Positions 23,450 to 33,269 of a stretch of 64,000 nucleotides of DNA are shown piece by piece. Source of the stretch: Phytoseiulus persimilis (lineage: Eukaryota; Arthropoda; Arachnida; Mesostigmata; Phytoseiidae); assembly GCA_037576195.1 (NCBI GenBank), contig CM075104.1, positions 27,916,211 through 27,980,210 of the forward strand, given 5' to 3'. The position numbers and the translations under genes were made by a program. The notes under the pieces are model-generated. The model was not told the DNA's origin, made no database searches, and saw nothing but the letters and a program-made list of their open reading frames with translations. Each line of letters begins with the position of its first letter. Positions within the stretch are counted from its first letter, which is position 1.

Positions 23450-23740
23450 GAAAGACGCGGAGGCGAGCTGTAGGCGATAGTGCACGGGTAGTCGCTCCAA
23501 GGCTGCTGTGAAGGACATGTTGAGACCCTTTTCCATCAAAGAATTCACCGCGCAATAATATGTTCCGTTCACAGCTCAGCTGCGAAGTTCCCCAGATTTC
23601 GAATCAACGGCTGCCAGATTTGAATACAGACGCATTCCCAGATGGAATCCTAGATGAAATACTCATCTGTGTCTAGAACTCGATCGGATTCGCTCTCTGG
23701 CGCGAAAGAATATGGTCGTAGTATGGCTAAACATCTTTGG

Positions 23741-24610
23741 GGATCACGACATTTCGGCCCCGGACATCACGGCGCCTAACGATGGCGGTCATCTGTGCAT
23801 GAGCCTTTGCATGGTGCTCATGTGTATCGAGATTCTTCGTTGTCCTTAGGATTTCATGCACATATTTCAAGCTTCAACCTGCGATCTGATGCTGTGGATG
23901 AACGAGGTCTGCAGTCGCAATGGATTTGACGGTATTCACGAATCACAAGGGCTGACAGGAGCCCTACGCGAAATGAAGAGATTTAGTTGGGGGGTTGGGG
24001 ACGATAGGCGAATGGAGGATCAATCATGATCTCGATGATATGCAGTTTGAATCCGAAGATCGCGAGTACTGTCTTGTGGGGACCACCGCCTCAATCAGCA
24101 AGAGAGCACACCACCAGAATGCATGCACCCGTGGCAGGATCGTACCCTTATCGGATGCGGCCAATTTCTCTCGTTTGTTCGTTTGGGGAAGGGTGTCATC
24201 TTTACCCAGAATGGATTTGGAAACAAACTTGATGACCTCCGATTTCGAGGTTGTTCTTAACAGGAACAAGACTCAATCTCTCTACAGACAGCAATCTGTG
24301 CGGTTGCAATCGTGTCCGACTCGAAACCAGGTCGCTCTTCGCATCTTACCTTCGCCCAACTCTAGAATCCCGCGTCCATGAAGTCTTGCATAGGTCAGCA
24401 TGGGACCGGTGCATTTGAAAGGAACGAAGTAAATTAAGTTCGAACCACATACGCGTCTCGCGCGCCGCAGCTGTCCGCTCAATTCGGTCCTCCGTTCGAA
24501 TCGGACCTCCGCACAAATGTAGCGTCACCGTTCGGGGCCGAAAAGTTCCGGAGCCGAGATGTCTCAGAGCCGAAATGTCTTCGAGCCGAAATGTCCGGGG
24601 CCGAAACGCC
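23741..24610 (-). mobile_element. TTTCGGCCCC-terminus element, about 870 bp
   Basis: The left end is CGACATTTCGGCCCC at 23747. The right end is an array of the same unit inverted, ending near 24610. The left 370 bases (23741-24110) match the inverse of 33560-33949. The right 470 bases match the arm at 22919-23449. The minus strand reads LLRTTSKSEVIKFVSKSIL, then KREKLAASDKGTILP. No transposase is complete. It could be a nonautonomous MULE derivative, because a MULE transposase fragment directly precedes the related end at 33560-33949. Confidence 0.6.
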
Positions 24611-25283
24611 ATGTACCGACATTACAGACCCTTTTCGGTGACAGATGAGGGCTCGAAGGTCTCCTATTAGTCTCAAGGTTTTCCGATTCATCCGTTCCCA
24701 AGTTCCTCCTATGCCTACCGCAACGTCCCAGCTTCGAGAGCCCCCACCCTCTCCCATGTGCCGTTGGAACACAGTTGGAAATTTGAAAAAACAGTCGGAG
24801 CCGTTATCTCCACAAACTCATCGAACGACTGACTATGCTATTCGTTTAGATACCACGTGAGGACATCCTATGAGGATCCTACGTGATCCGATGTAGGGTC
24901 CGCCTCCAAGATGAGTTGCTGCTTACATCTCCCATCCGCTAGAGGTCGAAAGTGTGCCAGATTGCTGTTGGTCTCATGACTTCGTGAGGTCTTTCGTGTA
25001 TGGAGGAAAACAAGGATGCGGGAAGACGAGTACTGATCTCCGCGATAGAGAATGTCGCGCTCTCACTCCCATCCCGATCCTATAACACCTCTGCCCATCG
25101 GCTCTTGAAGCCTCTTTCAAGCAATGGAGTCATGTCGCTTCAGGACGTCTCAGTACATTCTCAAGTGAATCCCCATGTTCTGCCTGAGACAAACCCGCGA
25201 GAAGCCGAAGAAAGCTCTCGGGGGCGTCATGTATACCCAAGCAAAAGAGCACGGACGGCAGGCTGCAATTTCGGAGGTGTCAA
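24611..25283. other. No recognised gene
   Basis: No coding segment recognised. A frame beginning at 25000 (+) runs into the FLYWCH relic at its 3' end in another phase. Confidence 0.4.
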
Positions 25284-25583
25284 TATAAAGACACGTGCAA
25301 GGCACGACTCCGCACTAGCGTCGAAACCGGCGAAGTGGTTGGAACGGTCGGGAACCATTCACACTTCCCGGATCCCGGAGCCGTAGAGATCAGCATAGCT
25401 ACTGCAGATTTGGAAGAAAGAATACTCGAAACACAGGAATCGCTAGCCATACTCATGACAAGATTCAACTACGGACTCTCCGGCGCGGGCAAGGGCTGTA
25501 CGCCTGCTCCCCAATCCATGAAACGCATGGCTGCCCTAGTGCGCAAGGAACACTCACATGTCCCCGCAGTTCCCCTCCCATGA
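25284..25583 (+). pseudogene. FLYWCH zinc-finger and linker of a MULE-type transposase (relic)
   Basis: The + strand reads CKARLRTSVETGEVVGTVG, then NHSHFPDPGAVE, the second half of a FLYWCH-type finger (C-x-A-R ... H-x-H). After it come LEERILETQES and a SMKRMAALVRKEH segment like the linker that follows FLYWCH in MULE transposases. The first half (the W-x-C part) is in another frame, so a frameshift lies near 25283. The C-terminal part of such a protein lies at 32769-33158, on the far side of a LINE insertion. Confidence 0.72.
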
Positions 25584-25739
25584 CTTGACTGCTCGGAATT
25601 CTTCCCACTGCCGGGTTTCCCCCGGGGTAGCCGAGCCAGAAGCCGACGCGAAGAGTATGTGAACTGGCTGGCATAAATAAAAAAGATGTCGGCTATCTTC
25701 GGAGATCCAGCGATCTTCGCGGACCGGTCCGATCCCCGG

Positions 25740-26351
25740 CGTTCTGGATAAAACCCGTAAAGAGATCGGAGAATGACTCAGAGAGGCGAGGGAAGAAAGG
25801 GAAAAAAGATGGGGGAGAAGCTGAAGAGATCAGTAGAGAATACCAAAAAGCAGTCAGGGATGTTAACAAACAAATAGCAGATGGAATTGCCGATAAGAGG
25901 ATTCACGACTACATAATCAGATGTCCAAGAAGCCAGAGAGCCAAGAGGTTCTGGGCGTACGTCAAAAAGACAGACGAGAGGCCCTAAAGCGTCACGGTGA
26001 TCAGAGACGAGAGAGGAGTGCCGATAGCAGACGACATGATCAGAAATCATCTCACCGAAACGCTGAAAGAGCTTCTGGGCGGAGAGGAAGTCGATGACAA
26101 AGAGGGATCGAACAGCGTGACTGGAGTCACAGAACCTACACGGAGTTCGTAGTTAATGCTACGGACGTGAACATTGCATCACAAAACGTAGCCAATGTGA
26201 CAACCGCGGGCCCGGACATGACAGCAGGAGAAACTATCAAAAGCCTAGGGGAAGAAGGAAACATGGTCCTCGCGTAAAGTTTCACTAAAATGCTCGTAGG
26301 GAATGATGAGATCCCCAGAAGCTGTTGTTATGGCCGGGTGGTGACCATAGG
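25740..26351 (+). pseudogene. LINE ORF2 relic, 5' part (before Ty3 insertion)
   Basis: The + strand frames match the linker region of the LINE at 44453-47740. A segment near 25940 aligns with the ...SKAFWDHIRR stretch of that ORF2. A frame at 26150-26340 reads VNATDVNIASQNVANVT and NDEIPRSCCYGRVVTI, aligned with the ...EIPAEWRIGRVSLI region. Several stops and frameshifts show it is dead. The 5' boundary is unclear, between 25600 and 25760. It continues at 30982 after the Ty3 element. Confidence 0.72.
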
Positions 26352-26558
26352 TGTTACGTTTTGGTAGGTAACGGGCTGTAGAATTCCGTCTTCGAGTTGT
26401 AAGTTCGCTTTCTAAGTAATGAGGAGCCGTCCGTCTCTGACGCTACTGCTAGACTCACTGTTGTTTATTATTAAGAAGCTGTCGAGCGTGAAGCAGAATG
26501 GTTCCGCGAGATCACAATATCATTTCTGGTGCGAGTGTTCGAACTTAGGATCATAACA
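26352..26558 (-). repeat. 3' LTR of the Ty3 element
   Basis: 207 bases with TGTTA/TAACA inverted ends, identical to the other LTR. On the coding strand it is preceded by the polypurine tract at 26559-26573. Confidence 0.96.
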
Positions 26559-26573
26559 ACTTTCCCCCCACAA
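26559..26573 (-). promoter_or_regulatory. Polypurine tract of the Ty3 element
   Basis: The coding strand reads TTGTGGGGGGAAAGT directly before the 3' LTR. This is the expected place and base composition for the plus-strand primer of LTR retrotransposons. Confidence 0.8.
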
Positions 26574-26632
26574 GTTTTCTCGAGTACTCCATGATGTAAC
26601 AATGTCACAGAATAACAGTTATGGTAATCTGA

Positions 26633-29600
26633 CTAGGCCTCGAATTTGACGGGGCGAACTCCCTTCGTTGATCTCTGCGATCGTCTAATTGTTGGGATCG
26701 GCGATGTGTTGTCTTCCTGATTAGTTATCACAATCTTATCTGGCTCTGCACTTGGTTGGTTGCTGACTTGAGATTCGTCTTCAGCTTCCCCACACACATC
26801 ATCATGTATGCCGTGAAAAGATCCCTCCGACGCAGCAGCTGAGCATTCGGATGATGCTGGACTTTCCAAAGACGCGAGTGTGGAAGCAATATTGTCGTCA
26901 GTCTCCTCCTCTCCTATTCGTGAAGTCGTTGATAGGTTTTGCGAACACCTTCGCATTTGATTGAAATGTCTTTTCCATGTAACATCGGAGGTTTCGACCA
27001 TGCACATTGTTGAACCCATGAGACGCTTCACTTTTCCTACGACCCAAGTGGGTTTTCTTCCACGGTAATCTTTAACCATTACGATTTCATCAGGTCGGAA
27101 CTTGAGATCCTCGGTTGAGTAGTCCTTTGACTTCGTTGCTCTGGGCTTCTCTTTCATGATATCGAACCTTGAGCGTAGCTCTCTACCAAGCATGATCGAC
27201 GACGGCGAGTGGCCCGTGGAACTGATAACCAAATGCTGTCTGAACAGGAATCTTTGCAGGTTTTCCTGCATATCACCTCCCTCAGCCGACAATTTCTTGA
27301 GAGCTGTCTTCGTAGTCGCGACGTATCTTTCAACCTGTCCATTGCTTGCTGGATGAAAAGGTGGACTTGTTTTGTGAGTGATGCCGTTCCTTGCACAAAA
27401 GGATTTCATCGGCTGAGAAACGAACGAGGGATCATTGTCAGTTACCAGTACTGACGGGATACCGAATCTGGCGATCGTTTCCCGTAGATGCCTCACAGTT
27501 GTCGCCGTTGTTTTATCGTTTGTTACGAACGCTTCCAACCATTTCGAATGGGCGTCTATTAGCAGAAGGATGTATTTGTTCCCGATCGGGCCTGCGTAAT
27601 CCATGTGAATCCTCTGGAAACAGTACGAGGTTGGGTCCCAAGGATGAATAAGTTTTGGTGGGTTTCGAGAATGCGTCGGACAGGGGATGCACTGTAACGT
27701 AAGCGCATGTAGGTCCCTGTCCAGCGTCGGCCACCAAACATGTTGTCTTGCCAAGGCTTTCATCTTCTGAACACCATAGTGACCCTCATGAAGTTCAGTG
27801 AGCACCTGACGTCGGCATGTTTCCGGGACCACGACTCTGTGCCCCCGCAGTATGACCGACTTGTCAAGCAAGCTGAACTCGATTAGGTCAATGCCGAAAA
27901 TCTTCGAGGTTTTGTTGCTCGCTCGGCGTCCTTTCAGGATTTCCAGAAGCGACTTCAGCTCATGAGATCCTTCCGTTCCTCTGGAGATATCATCGATATT
28001 CAGAGGCAAGCAGTGGGCATGTTGCAATAGGAAAAGATCGATTGTGTTCATCTCAGGTAGGTCTTCGCTTCTGAGCGGCAGCCGCGACAATGCATCCGCA
28101 TTCCCGTGGTTGTGTGTCGATCGGTAGACGATATCGAAATTGAAGTTCATGAGATATATGGAGTAATGCTGCATCCTGGTCGCTGACAAGGGAGGAAGGG
28201 CTCGCTGAGGTGAGAAGATCTGAACGAGGGGTTTCGAATCCGTGATCAGTGTGAATCTTCGACCAAACAGGTAGTAGAAGAATCTCTCAACTCCGCAGCG
28301 TATTCCGAGCGCTTCCTTGTCAATCTGAGCATATTTCTTCTCGGTTGCTGTTAAGCTTCTAGAGTAATATGCGATCGGACGTTCACTGTTGTCGGGAAAA
28401 CGGTGCGATAAGACTGCAGAAATGCCATATGGACTGGCATCGGTTGCCAACAGCAGCGGCTTCGACGGGTCGAAGGGGGTGAGCACGCTTGGAGAACACA
28501 ATTCGTTCTTAATTGCCTGGAACGCTTCGTCAGTATTCTTTGTCCACACAAACTTTACGTTGTCCTTTAGAAGAGCGTACATAGGATGAGCCAAATCCGC
28601 CAGTTTTGGTGCGAACGTTGCGTAGAACTGGATCATGCCGAGAAACGATTTAACTTCGGAGACGTTTGTAGGAGTGGGCGCTTTCCGAATAGCCTCGATC
28701 TTGTCTTCGCATTTGAAAATCTGTTGATGCCTCAGCTGAAATCCGCAGTACGAAACCGAGTCTTCAAAAAACACACATTTGTCCGGGTTCAGGCGGATAT
28801 CGTGTTTGTCCAATCTTGAGAAAACCTCCTCAAGTCGTTTCATGTGTTCGCCATCAGTTTTTGCTGTGACGATTATGTCGTCTATGACGCATTCCACACC
28901 GTCGATTCCGGCCAGTATGCTCTCAATGAATCTCTGCCATATAGCTGATGCATTTGAAAGACCATTTGACATCCTGTTGAATTGATAGAGGCCTCGATGC
29001 GTGTTAACAACCAGGTACTTTCTGTCAGATTCGCGTACCGGCATATGTAAGAAAGCACTAGAGATGTCCAGTTTTGAAAACCGCAGGCCGTTTCCGATGT
29101 TGTCTAGAGCGTGTCGGATGTTTTTGAGTGGGTGATCGTCAACTTTTAGGTATCTGTTGATTCCAACTTTGAAATCACCACAGATTCTGACTTTCTTGCC
29201 CTTCGCGCGGGGGACAACCACTATCGGATGTGACCATTCACTGACATCGAGCTTCTGTATGACCTTGCTCTTCTCCAGGTAGTCGAGTTCGGAGTTTGTC
29301 ATCTGGATGAGTGAGTGAGCGACTGGGCGCGCTCGCATATAGACAGGATGAGGACTTTCCGTTGTCAACTCGAGTTTGGCCTCGACGTTGGGAATGCAAC
29401 CAATGCCTTCCCTCAGCAAATTTTTGTAGCGTTTCAGTACCTCCTTCGCCTTGGTTTTGTAGTCAATCTCTGAACTGGAAGTCCAGATCTGATTAATCTG
29501 GCCCTGCAGGAGTCGGTTCATATCGATCTTCATTTGCCTCAACCACTTTCTTCCTATGAGTTTCGGGAAGTCAGACTGCTTGATTAGATAGAGGCGTAAT

Positions 29601-30727
29601 TGTGCATTGACGTCAGCATGGTTGACATCAACCACAGCGTAAGCATGAGGCATGAAGGATTGTCCGGTTGCGCTGCGCAAGCGAATGTCCGTTGGGTAGA
29701 GTTGATGATTCGGCAGCATTTTCTTGAATTCTGACAGCGGCATTGCAGAGATTCCACTTCTCGAGTCTGCTTGCATTTTCACAGAATGACCGTTGATCTG
29801 CACAGTGACCTCCATTGGATCGTCACTTTCGACGAAATAGAATGGAATCTCCTGTAAGAAGTTTTGGTGTTGAGCTTTGCTGCAGACCTTCGATAGATGC
29901 CCGATTTTCTTACAAATATCACATTTTGAAGATTTGTGCGTGCAGCTCGGTGCCAAATGTGATTTGTCGCCGCAACGGTAGCACGCTATCTGCTTTCCTC
30001 GATGGTTCATCTGGGGTTTGTGCACGAATTTCTTCTGTTTGAATGAGCGATCCTTCACGAAGTTCACTATCGAACTGCCGGATGACACAGCATCCGATGA
30101 AGAGACCGTTTTGCGAGCCATGTCCACGCTGGAAGCGAAATCGAACAAGTCGCTGAATTTCTTGAACTTGGCACTTTTGATGAGAACTGCTTGCTTCATC
30201 TGCCTGTTGTTCAATCCTGCGATGAACTGTTCCATCAGGTTGAATTGGAGTTCATCTCCTTTCCAAGCGCAATTGGTGCACGCCTTCCGGAGCCGGGCCT
30301 CGAATTCCGTCAGTGTTTCACTTTGGGATTGTGAGATTTTACGAAATGCTATCCGCGAGGCGAACAGATTCTCTTCCGGTTCGAAAATCTGCGTTAATAG
30401 TGTTTTGATTTCTTCAAACGTCAGCTCTTTGGGCTCTTTCTCTGGGTACACCTTGTCATGCAACTTCTTGAAGGCCGTATGTCCCATGTAGGCGATGATT
30501 GCACAGCGTTTTTCTGTTTCATCGTTGCACCTCTGAAGCACCAAATGACTTTCCAACCTCGAAATCCAAGTCTTCCATGACTCATTTTCGGGAACAAACG
30601 CAGGAAACACCTGGAACCGCTTGTCGGTATCCGGCATAGTTGGGTGCTCAGTTAGGCCTAAAGTCTTTCGACCACTTGTAGCACAATCGAAATCGAACTT
30701 TACTTCCCTAGACGTTGCCAGAAACAC
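26633..30727 (-). CDS. Ty3/gypsy gag-pol polyprotein (1364 codons)
   Basis: One uninterrupted frame. The first Met is at 30727; a second Met at residue 31 (MPDTDKRF) starts the usual gag sequence and may be the true start. Zinc knuckles are C249-x2-C252-x4-H257-x4-C262 and C269-x2-C272-x4-H277-x4-C282. The protease motif is at 321-325 but reads D-S-R, not D-S/T-G. RT motif A Asp is D554, and the catalytic pair D616-D617 is in V-I-D-D rather than Y-x-D-D. RNase H has D763, E805 and D830. Integrase has H980/H983/C1013/C1016 and the D1043, D1097, E1133 triad with 35 residues between the last two. There is no separate gag stop or frameshift and no envelope frame. The protease change suggests this copy cannot process its own polyprotein. 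Confidence 0.95.
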   Translation of the reverse strand: MFLATSREVKFDFDCATSGRKTLGLTEHPTMPDTDKRFQVFPAFVPENESWKTWISRLESHLVLQRCNDETEKRCAIIAYMGHTAFKKLHDKVYPEKEPKELTFEEIKTLLTQIFEPEENLFASRIAFRKISQSQSETLTEFEARLRKACTNCAWKGDELQFNLMEQFIAGLNNRQMKQAVLIKSAKFKKFSDLFDFASSVDMARKTVSSSDAVSSGSSIVNFVKDRSFKQKKFVHKPQMNHRGKQIACYRCGDKSHLAPSCTHKSSKCDICKKIGHLSKVCSKAQHQNFLQEIPFYFVESDDPMEVTVQINGHSVKMQADSRSGISAMPLSEFKKMLPNHQLYPTDIRLRSATGQSFMPHAYAVVDVNHADVNAQLRLYLIKQSDFPKLIGRKWLRQMKIDMNRLLQGQINQIWTSSSEIDYKTKAKEVLKRYKNLLREGIGCIPNVEAKLELTTESPHPVYMRARPVAHSLIQMTNSELDYLEKSKVIQKLDVSEWSHPIVVVPRAKGKKVRICGDFKVGINRYLKVDDHPLKNIRHALDNIGNGLRFSKLDISSAFLHMPVRESDRKYLVVNTHRGLYQFNRMSNGLSNASAIWQRFIESILAGIDGVECVIDDIIVTAKTDGEHMKRLEEVFSRLDKHDIRLNPDKCVFFEDSVSYCGFQLRHQQIFKCEDKIEAIRKAPTPTNVSEVKSFLGMIQFYATFAPKLADLAHPMYALLKDNVKFVWTKNTDEAFQAIKNELCSPSVLTPFDPSKPLLLATDASPYGISAVLSHRFPDNSERPIAYYSRSLTATEKKYAQIDKEALGIRCGVERFFYYLFGRRFTLITDSKPLVQIFSPQRALPPLSATRMQHYSIYLMNFNFDIVYRSTHNHGNADALSRLPLRSEDLPEMNTIDLFLLQHAHCLPLNIDDISRGTEGSHELKSLLEILKGRRASNKTSKIFGIDLIEFSLLDKSVILRGHRVVVPETCRRQVLTELHEGHYGVQKMKALARQHVWWPTLDRDLHALTLQCIPCPTHSRNPPKLIHPWDPTSYCFQRIHMDYAGPIGNKYILLLIDAHSKWLEAFVTNDKTTATTVRHLRETIARFGIPSVLVTDNDPSFVSQPMKSFCARNGITHKTSPPFHPASNGQVERYVATTKTALKKLSAEGGDMQENLQRFLFRQHLVISSTGHSPSSIMLGRELRSRFDIMKEKPRATKSKDYSTEDLKFRPDEIVMVKDYRGRKPTWVVGKVKRLMGSTMCMVETSDVTWKRHFNQMRRCSQNLSTTSRIGEEETDDNIASTLASLESPASSECSAAASEGSFHGIHDDVCGEAEDESQVSNQPSAEPDKIVITNQEDNTSPIPTIRRSQRSTKGVRPVKFEA

Positions 30728-30752
30728 CGGAGTGGATAGGTTCTTGTAGTGA

Positions 30753-30766
30753 CCTCTTCGTCGCCA
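30753..30766 (-). promoter_or_regulatory. Probable tRNA primer binding site of the Ty3 element
   Basis: On the coding strand, TGGCGACGAAGAGG starts three bases after the 5' LTR. It opens with the TGG that pairs with a tRNA CCA end. The first seven bases fit an arginine-type primer, but I cannot confirm the tRNA. Confidence 0.65.
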
Positions 30767-30769
30767 AGT

Positions 30770-30976
30770 TGTTACGTTTTGGTAGGTAACGGGCTGTAGA
30801 ATTCCGTCTTCGAGTTGTAAGTTCGCTTTCTAAGTAATGAGGAGCCGTCCGTCTCTGACGCTACTGCTAGACTCACTGTTGTTTATTATTAAGAAGCTGT
30901 CGAGCGTGAAGCAGAATGGTTCCGCGAGATCACAATATCATTTCTGGTGCGAGTGTTCGAACTTAGGATCATAACA
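30770..30976 (-). repeat. 5' LTR of the Ty3 element
   Basis: 207 bases, identical to 26352-26558. It should hold the element's promoter, since it lies upstream of the polyprotein on the coding strand. Confidence 0.96.
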
Positions 30977-30981
30977 ATAGG

Positions 30982-32766
30982 GAAAAAAAGTCTCCGTCAG
31001 GAGGGATCTGACCGCATACAGGCCAATAACAATCACAGATCTTCTATACCGTGTTTCTGCCCGAATCATGAACAGGAATATATGGTACACGACTGGATAG
31101 AAGAGCATAGAGTCCTTGGTGAGATGCACAATGGATACAGACGAGAAAGTCGAGGGGATGATCGTATATTTATGGTCACCTCCATCATAGAAATGACGAG
31201 AAAGGAGGGCAGAGGGCTGAAAGCCACATTTCTCGACTGCTCGAAAGCATCCGACAGGGTAGACAGAACAAAACTCTGGAATATTCTAAGCGAATGCGGG
31301 ATGCCCAGAAGTCTCATAGCCTTACTCGAGCTACTCAACAGTGACAACCAAGTCGTCCTCAAGGTAGGGGAACAAGAATCGCAAGAAGTGAAACTGAATC
31401 AGGGCCTAAGAAAAGGATGCGCCCTGTCTCCCACACTCTTCATGTTATACATATCGAGACTAGAAAACTAGTAGAGTCAGGCAAAGGCGTCATCATCAGG
31501 ACCTCTGCAAACATGTTTGAGGGGTTAGAAAACGGAGCAAAAGTGATCCCGGGGATACTTTATGCTAACGATTCGATTCTGATGTCTCACACATGGACCC
31601 AGATGGAACAGTTGCTACAGATCACCACTGAAGTCAGTAATGGGCTGAACATGGTATTCAACGGGAAAAAAACAGCAATCATTGACTTCAACGAGCCGGG
31701 AAGTGGTGTGAACCCCGGGCTCAAGATTCAGGGACAAATGATCCCTAGAGCGAAGTCATACAAATATCTTGGGATCCTGCTATGGAATGACAGGAACCAC
31801 CTAGCTGAACAAGAGAAGCTGTGCAAAGAGAAAGCCACAAAAACGCTTAGACAAATGTACGCCAAATCGCTGTGGAAGTTTAATAGGTTCGAGACGACCA
31901 AGATACAATGGGAGGCAAAGTGTGTGCCCGCGTTAACATAAGGCAACTCAGTCCTGGTAGAGTCAGCCGATACACGCAAGAGGATGGAAACATCCCAGCG
32001 AGAGGCAGGCAAATGGGCGTCAGGCCAGCCATCCTTCAGAATAGCGAAGGAGTTTGTTGATGGTGAACTGGGATGGGCTTCATACGAAAGCAGAGAAGCC
32101 AGAAGTATAATATTATACTTCGCCCGAGTCAGACAAATGTCTAGACGTAGATGGCCAAAACTAATCTTAGACTCAGTGGAAACATGCAACATATTTAGCT
32201 CAGCATACAAGAGAGTGTTACACCTCAAGAGAATGTACGAATGTGAGAACATAGAAGCTCCAAAATCGACAGGGGGTGGTAGAAGTTGGAGAACCTTCCG
32301 CAGAGAGGTGGAAGAACAGATCAGAACATACACGGATGAGTAATGGAAAGAAGGGATGGAAAGTGAATCCAGCCTAGAAAGATACAGGAAATACAAGAAG
32401 CAGAGAGGCACGATTGATCATGTGTATGACAACTCCAGAGGGAGCACGCTCATTGCCAGTGCAAGGGTGGGCTTCCTCAACACCCACTCTTTCAGAGCAA
32501 GATTCGAAGTAGGTGATGGTAAATGTGTGCTATTCGGACATCACACAGAGTCCCCGGAACACGTGATAATGGAGTGCGAGGAAGAACAGCGGAATGAAGC
32601 GGAGATCTGCAGAAGACTAGGCCTGCATGAAGACTCAACGAGAGGAAATGTAGAGCGGACCAAACGGAGTCTTGAAAGATGGGAGAGAGCAACGGAAGAA
32701 CACATCCCACGCTCCTGCAAGATCAACGACTGACAACAAATGGGTAATAAATCAATCAATCAATCA
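30982..32766 (+). pseudogene. LINE ORF2 relic, 3' part (after Ty3 insertion), with (AATC)n tail
   Basis: Frames read FLDCSKASDRVDRTKLWNIL (motif A), then QGLRKGCALSPTLFMLYISR, YANDSILMS in place of FADD, and SYKYLGILL. After shifts come AKEFVDGELGWASYESREA, RRWPKLILDSVE, YDNSRGSTLIASARVG and a terminal C-x-H-x-C region (SPEHVIMECEE). These align in order with the LINE at 44453-47740. Frameshifts and stops occur (for example TAG after YISRLEN and TAA at about 31939), and FADD is YAND. It ends in an (aatc)n run at about 32746-32766, a CR1/L2-type 3' tail. Confidence 0.88.
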
Positions 32767-32768
32767 GG

Positions 32769-33158
32769 TTGGATGGAGCGGTCATACGAGAGATCCCTCT
32801 CTTCGACATAGATATCTGGTCTGTCTACGACCGAACTCTGAATGAAGATGGCCGCACAAACAACTGCGCCGAGGCGGCGCACCGCCTCTACAGGCAGAGT
32901 TCGCTTGCGATGACCCGTCAATCTGGAAGTTCATTGACGGTTTGAGAAACGTACAGCGAAGTCGGGACGGCGACTTGGAACGCTTCGATGCCGGGCGCCT
33001 TCCGCCGGAAAGAGGCGAAAATACATGGACTGCGATGCCAACCTTCTCCGCTTGGTCCAAACTATCGACAGGAGGAACCTTGCCGGTTTCCTGAGAGGAG
33101 TTGCGCAGAACTTCTTGATGGACTGGAGGGCAGAGGCTGATTACAACCGCGCCCAATG
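32769..33158 (+). pseudogene. MULE-type transposase C-terminus (relic)
   Basis: Directly after the LINE tail the + strand reads IWSVYDRTLNEDGRTNN and AEAAHRLYR. Then, in a second frame, it reads CDDPSIWKFIDGLRNVQR and DAGRLPPERGE. In a third frame it reads LLRLVQTIDRRNLAGFLRG and VAQNFLMDWRAEADYN, ending at TGA 33156-33158. This is the C-terminal domain that follows the DDE core of many MULE transposases (R-T-N-N...H-P-S-I-W-K-F-I-D). Two frameshifts make it dead. The FLYWCH part at 25284-25583 may be the other half of the same gene. Confidence 0.75.
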
Positions 33159-33269
33159 AGGCCTCTTCGCTCTATGATTGATATCACTATTCATCTTGTC
33201 TGTAACTCACCTCAAAAGTCATAAAAAAAACTTTGTGCGATTCGATCGTATAATCCATCCCTCATTACG

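Larger units (their letters stand above)
26352..30976 (-). mobile_element. Complete Ty3/gypsy (K02A2.6-like) LTR retrotransposon, 4625 bp
   Basis: Two LTRs of 207 bases (26352-26558 and 30770-30976) are identical at every base I compared and have TGTTA...TAACA termini. A 5-bp duplication, atagg, flanks the element at 26347-26351 and 30977-30981. The element lies on the minus strand with one long gag-pol frame and no env-like frame. Identical LTRs indicate a very recent insertion. It sits inside the RT region of an older + strand LINE. Confidence 0.97.

Noticed and set aside
26352..30976. Endogenous retrovirus with envelope
   Set aside because: No third frame or transmembrane protein lies between the pol end (26633) and the 3' LTR; only gag-pol is present.
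30947..30976. Met of the + frame starting at 30947 as start of a LINE protein
   Set aside because: These bases belong to the Ty3 LTR; the LINE frame only begins after the duplication at 30982.
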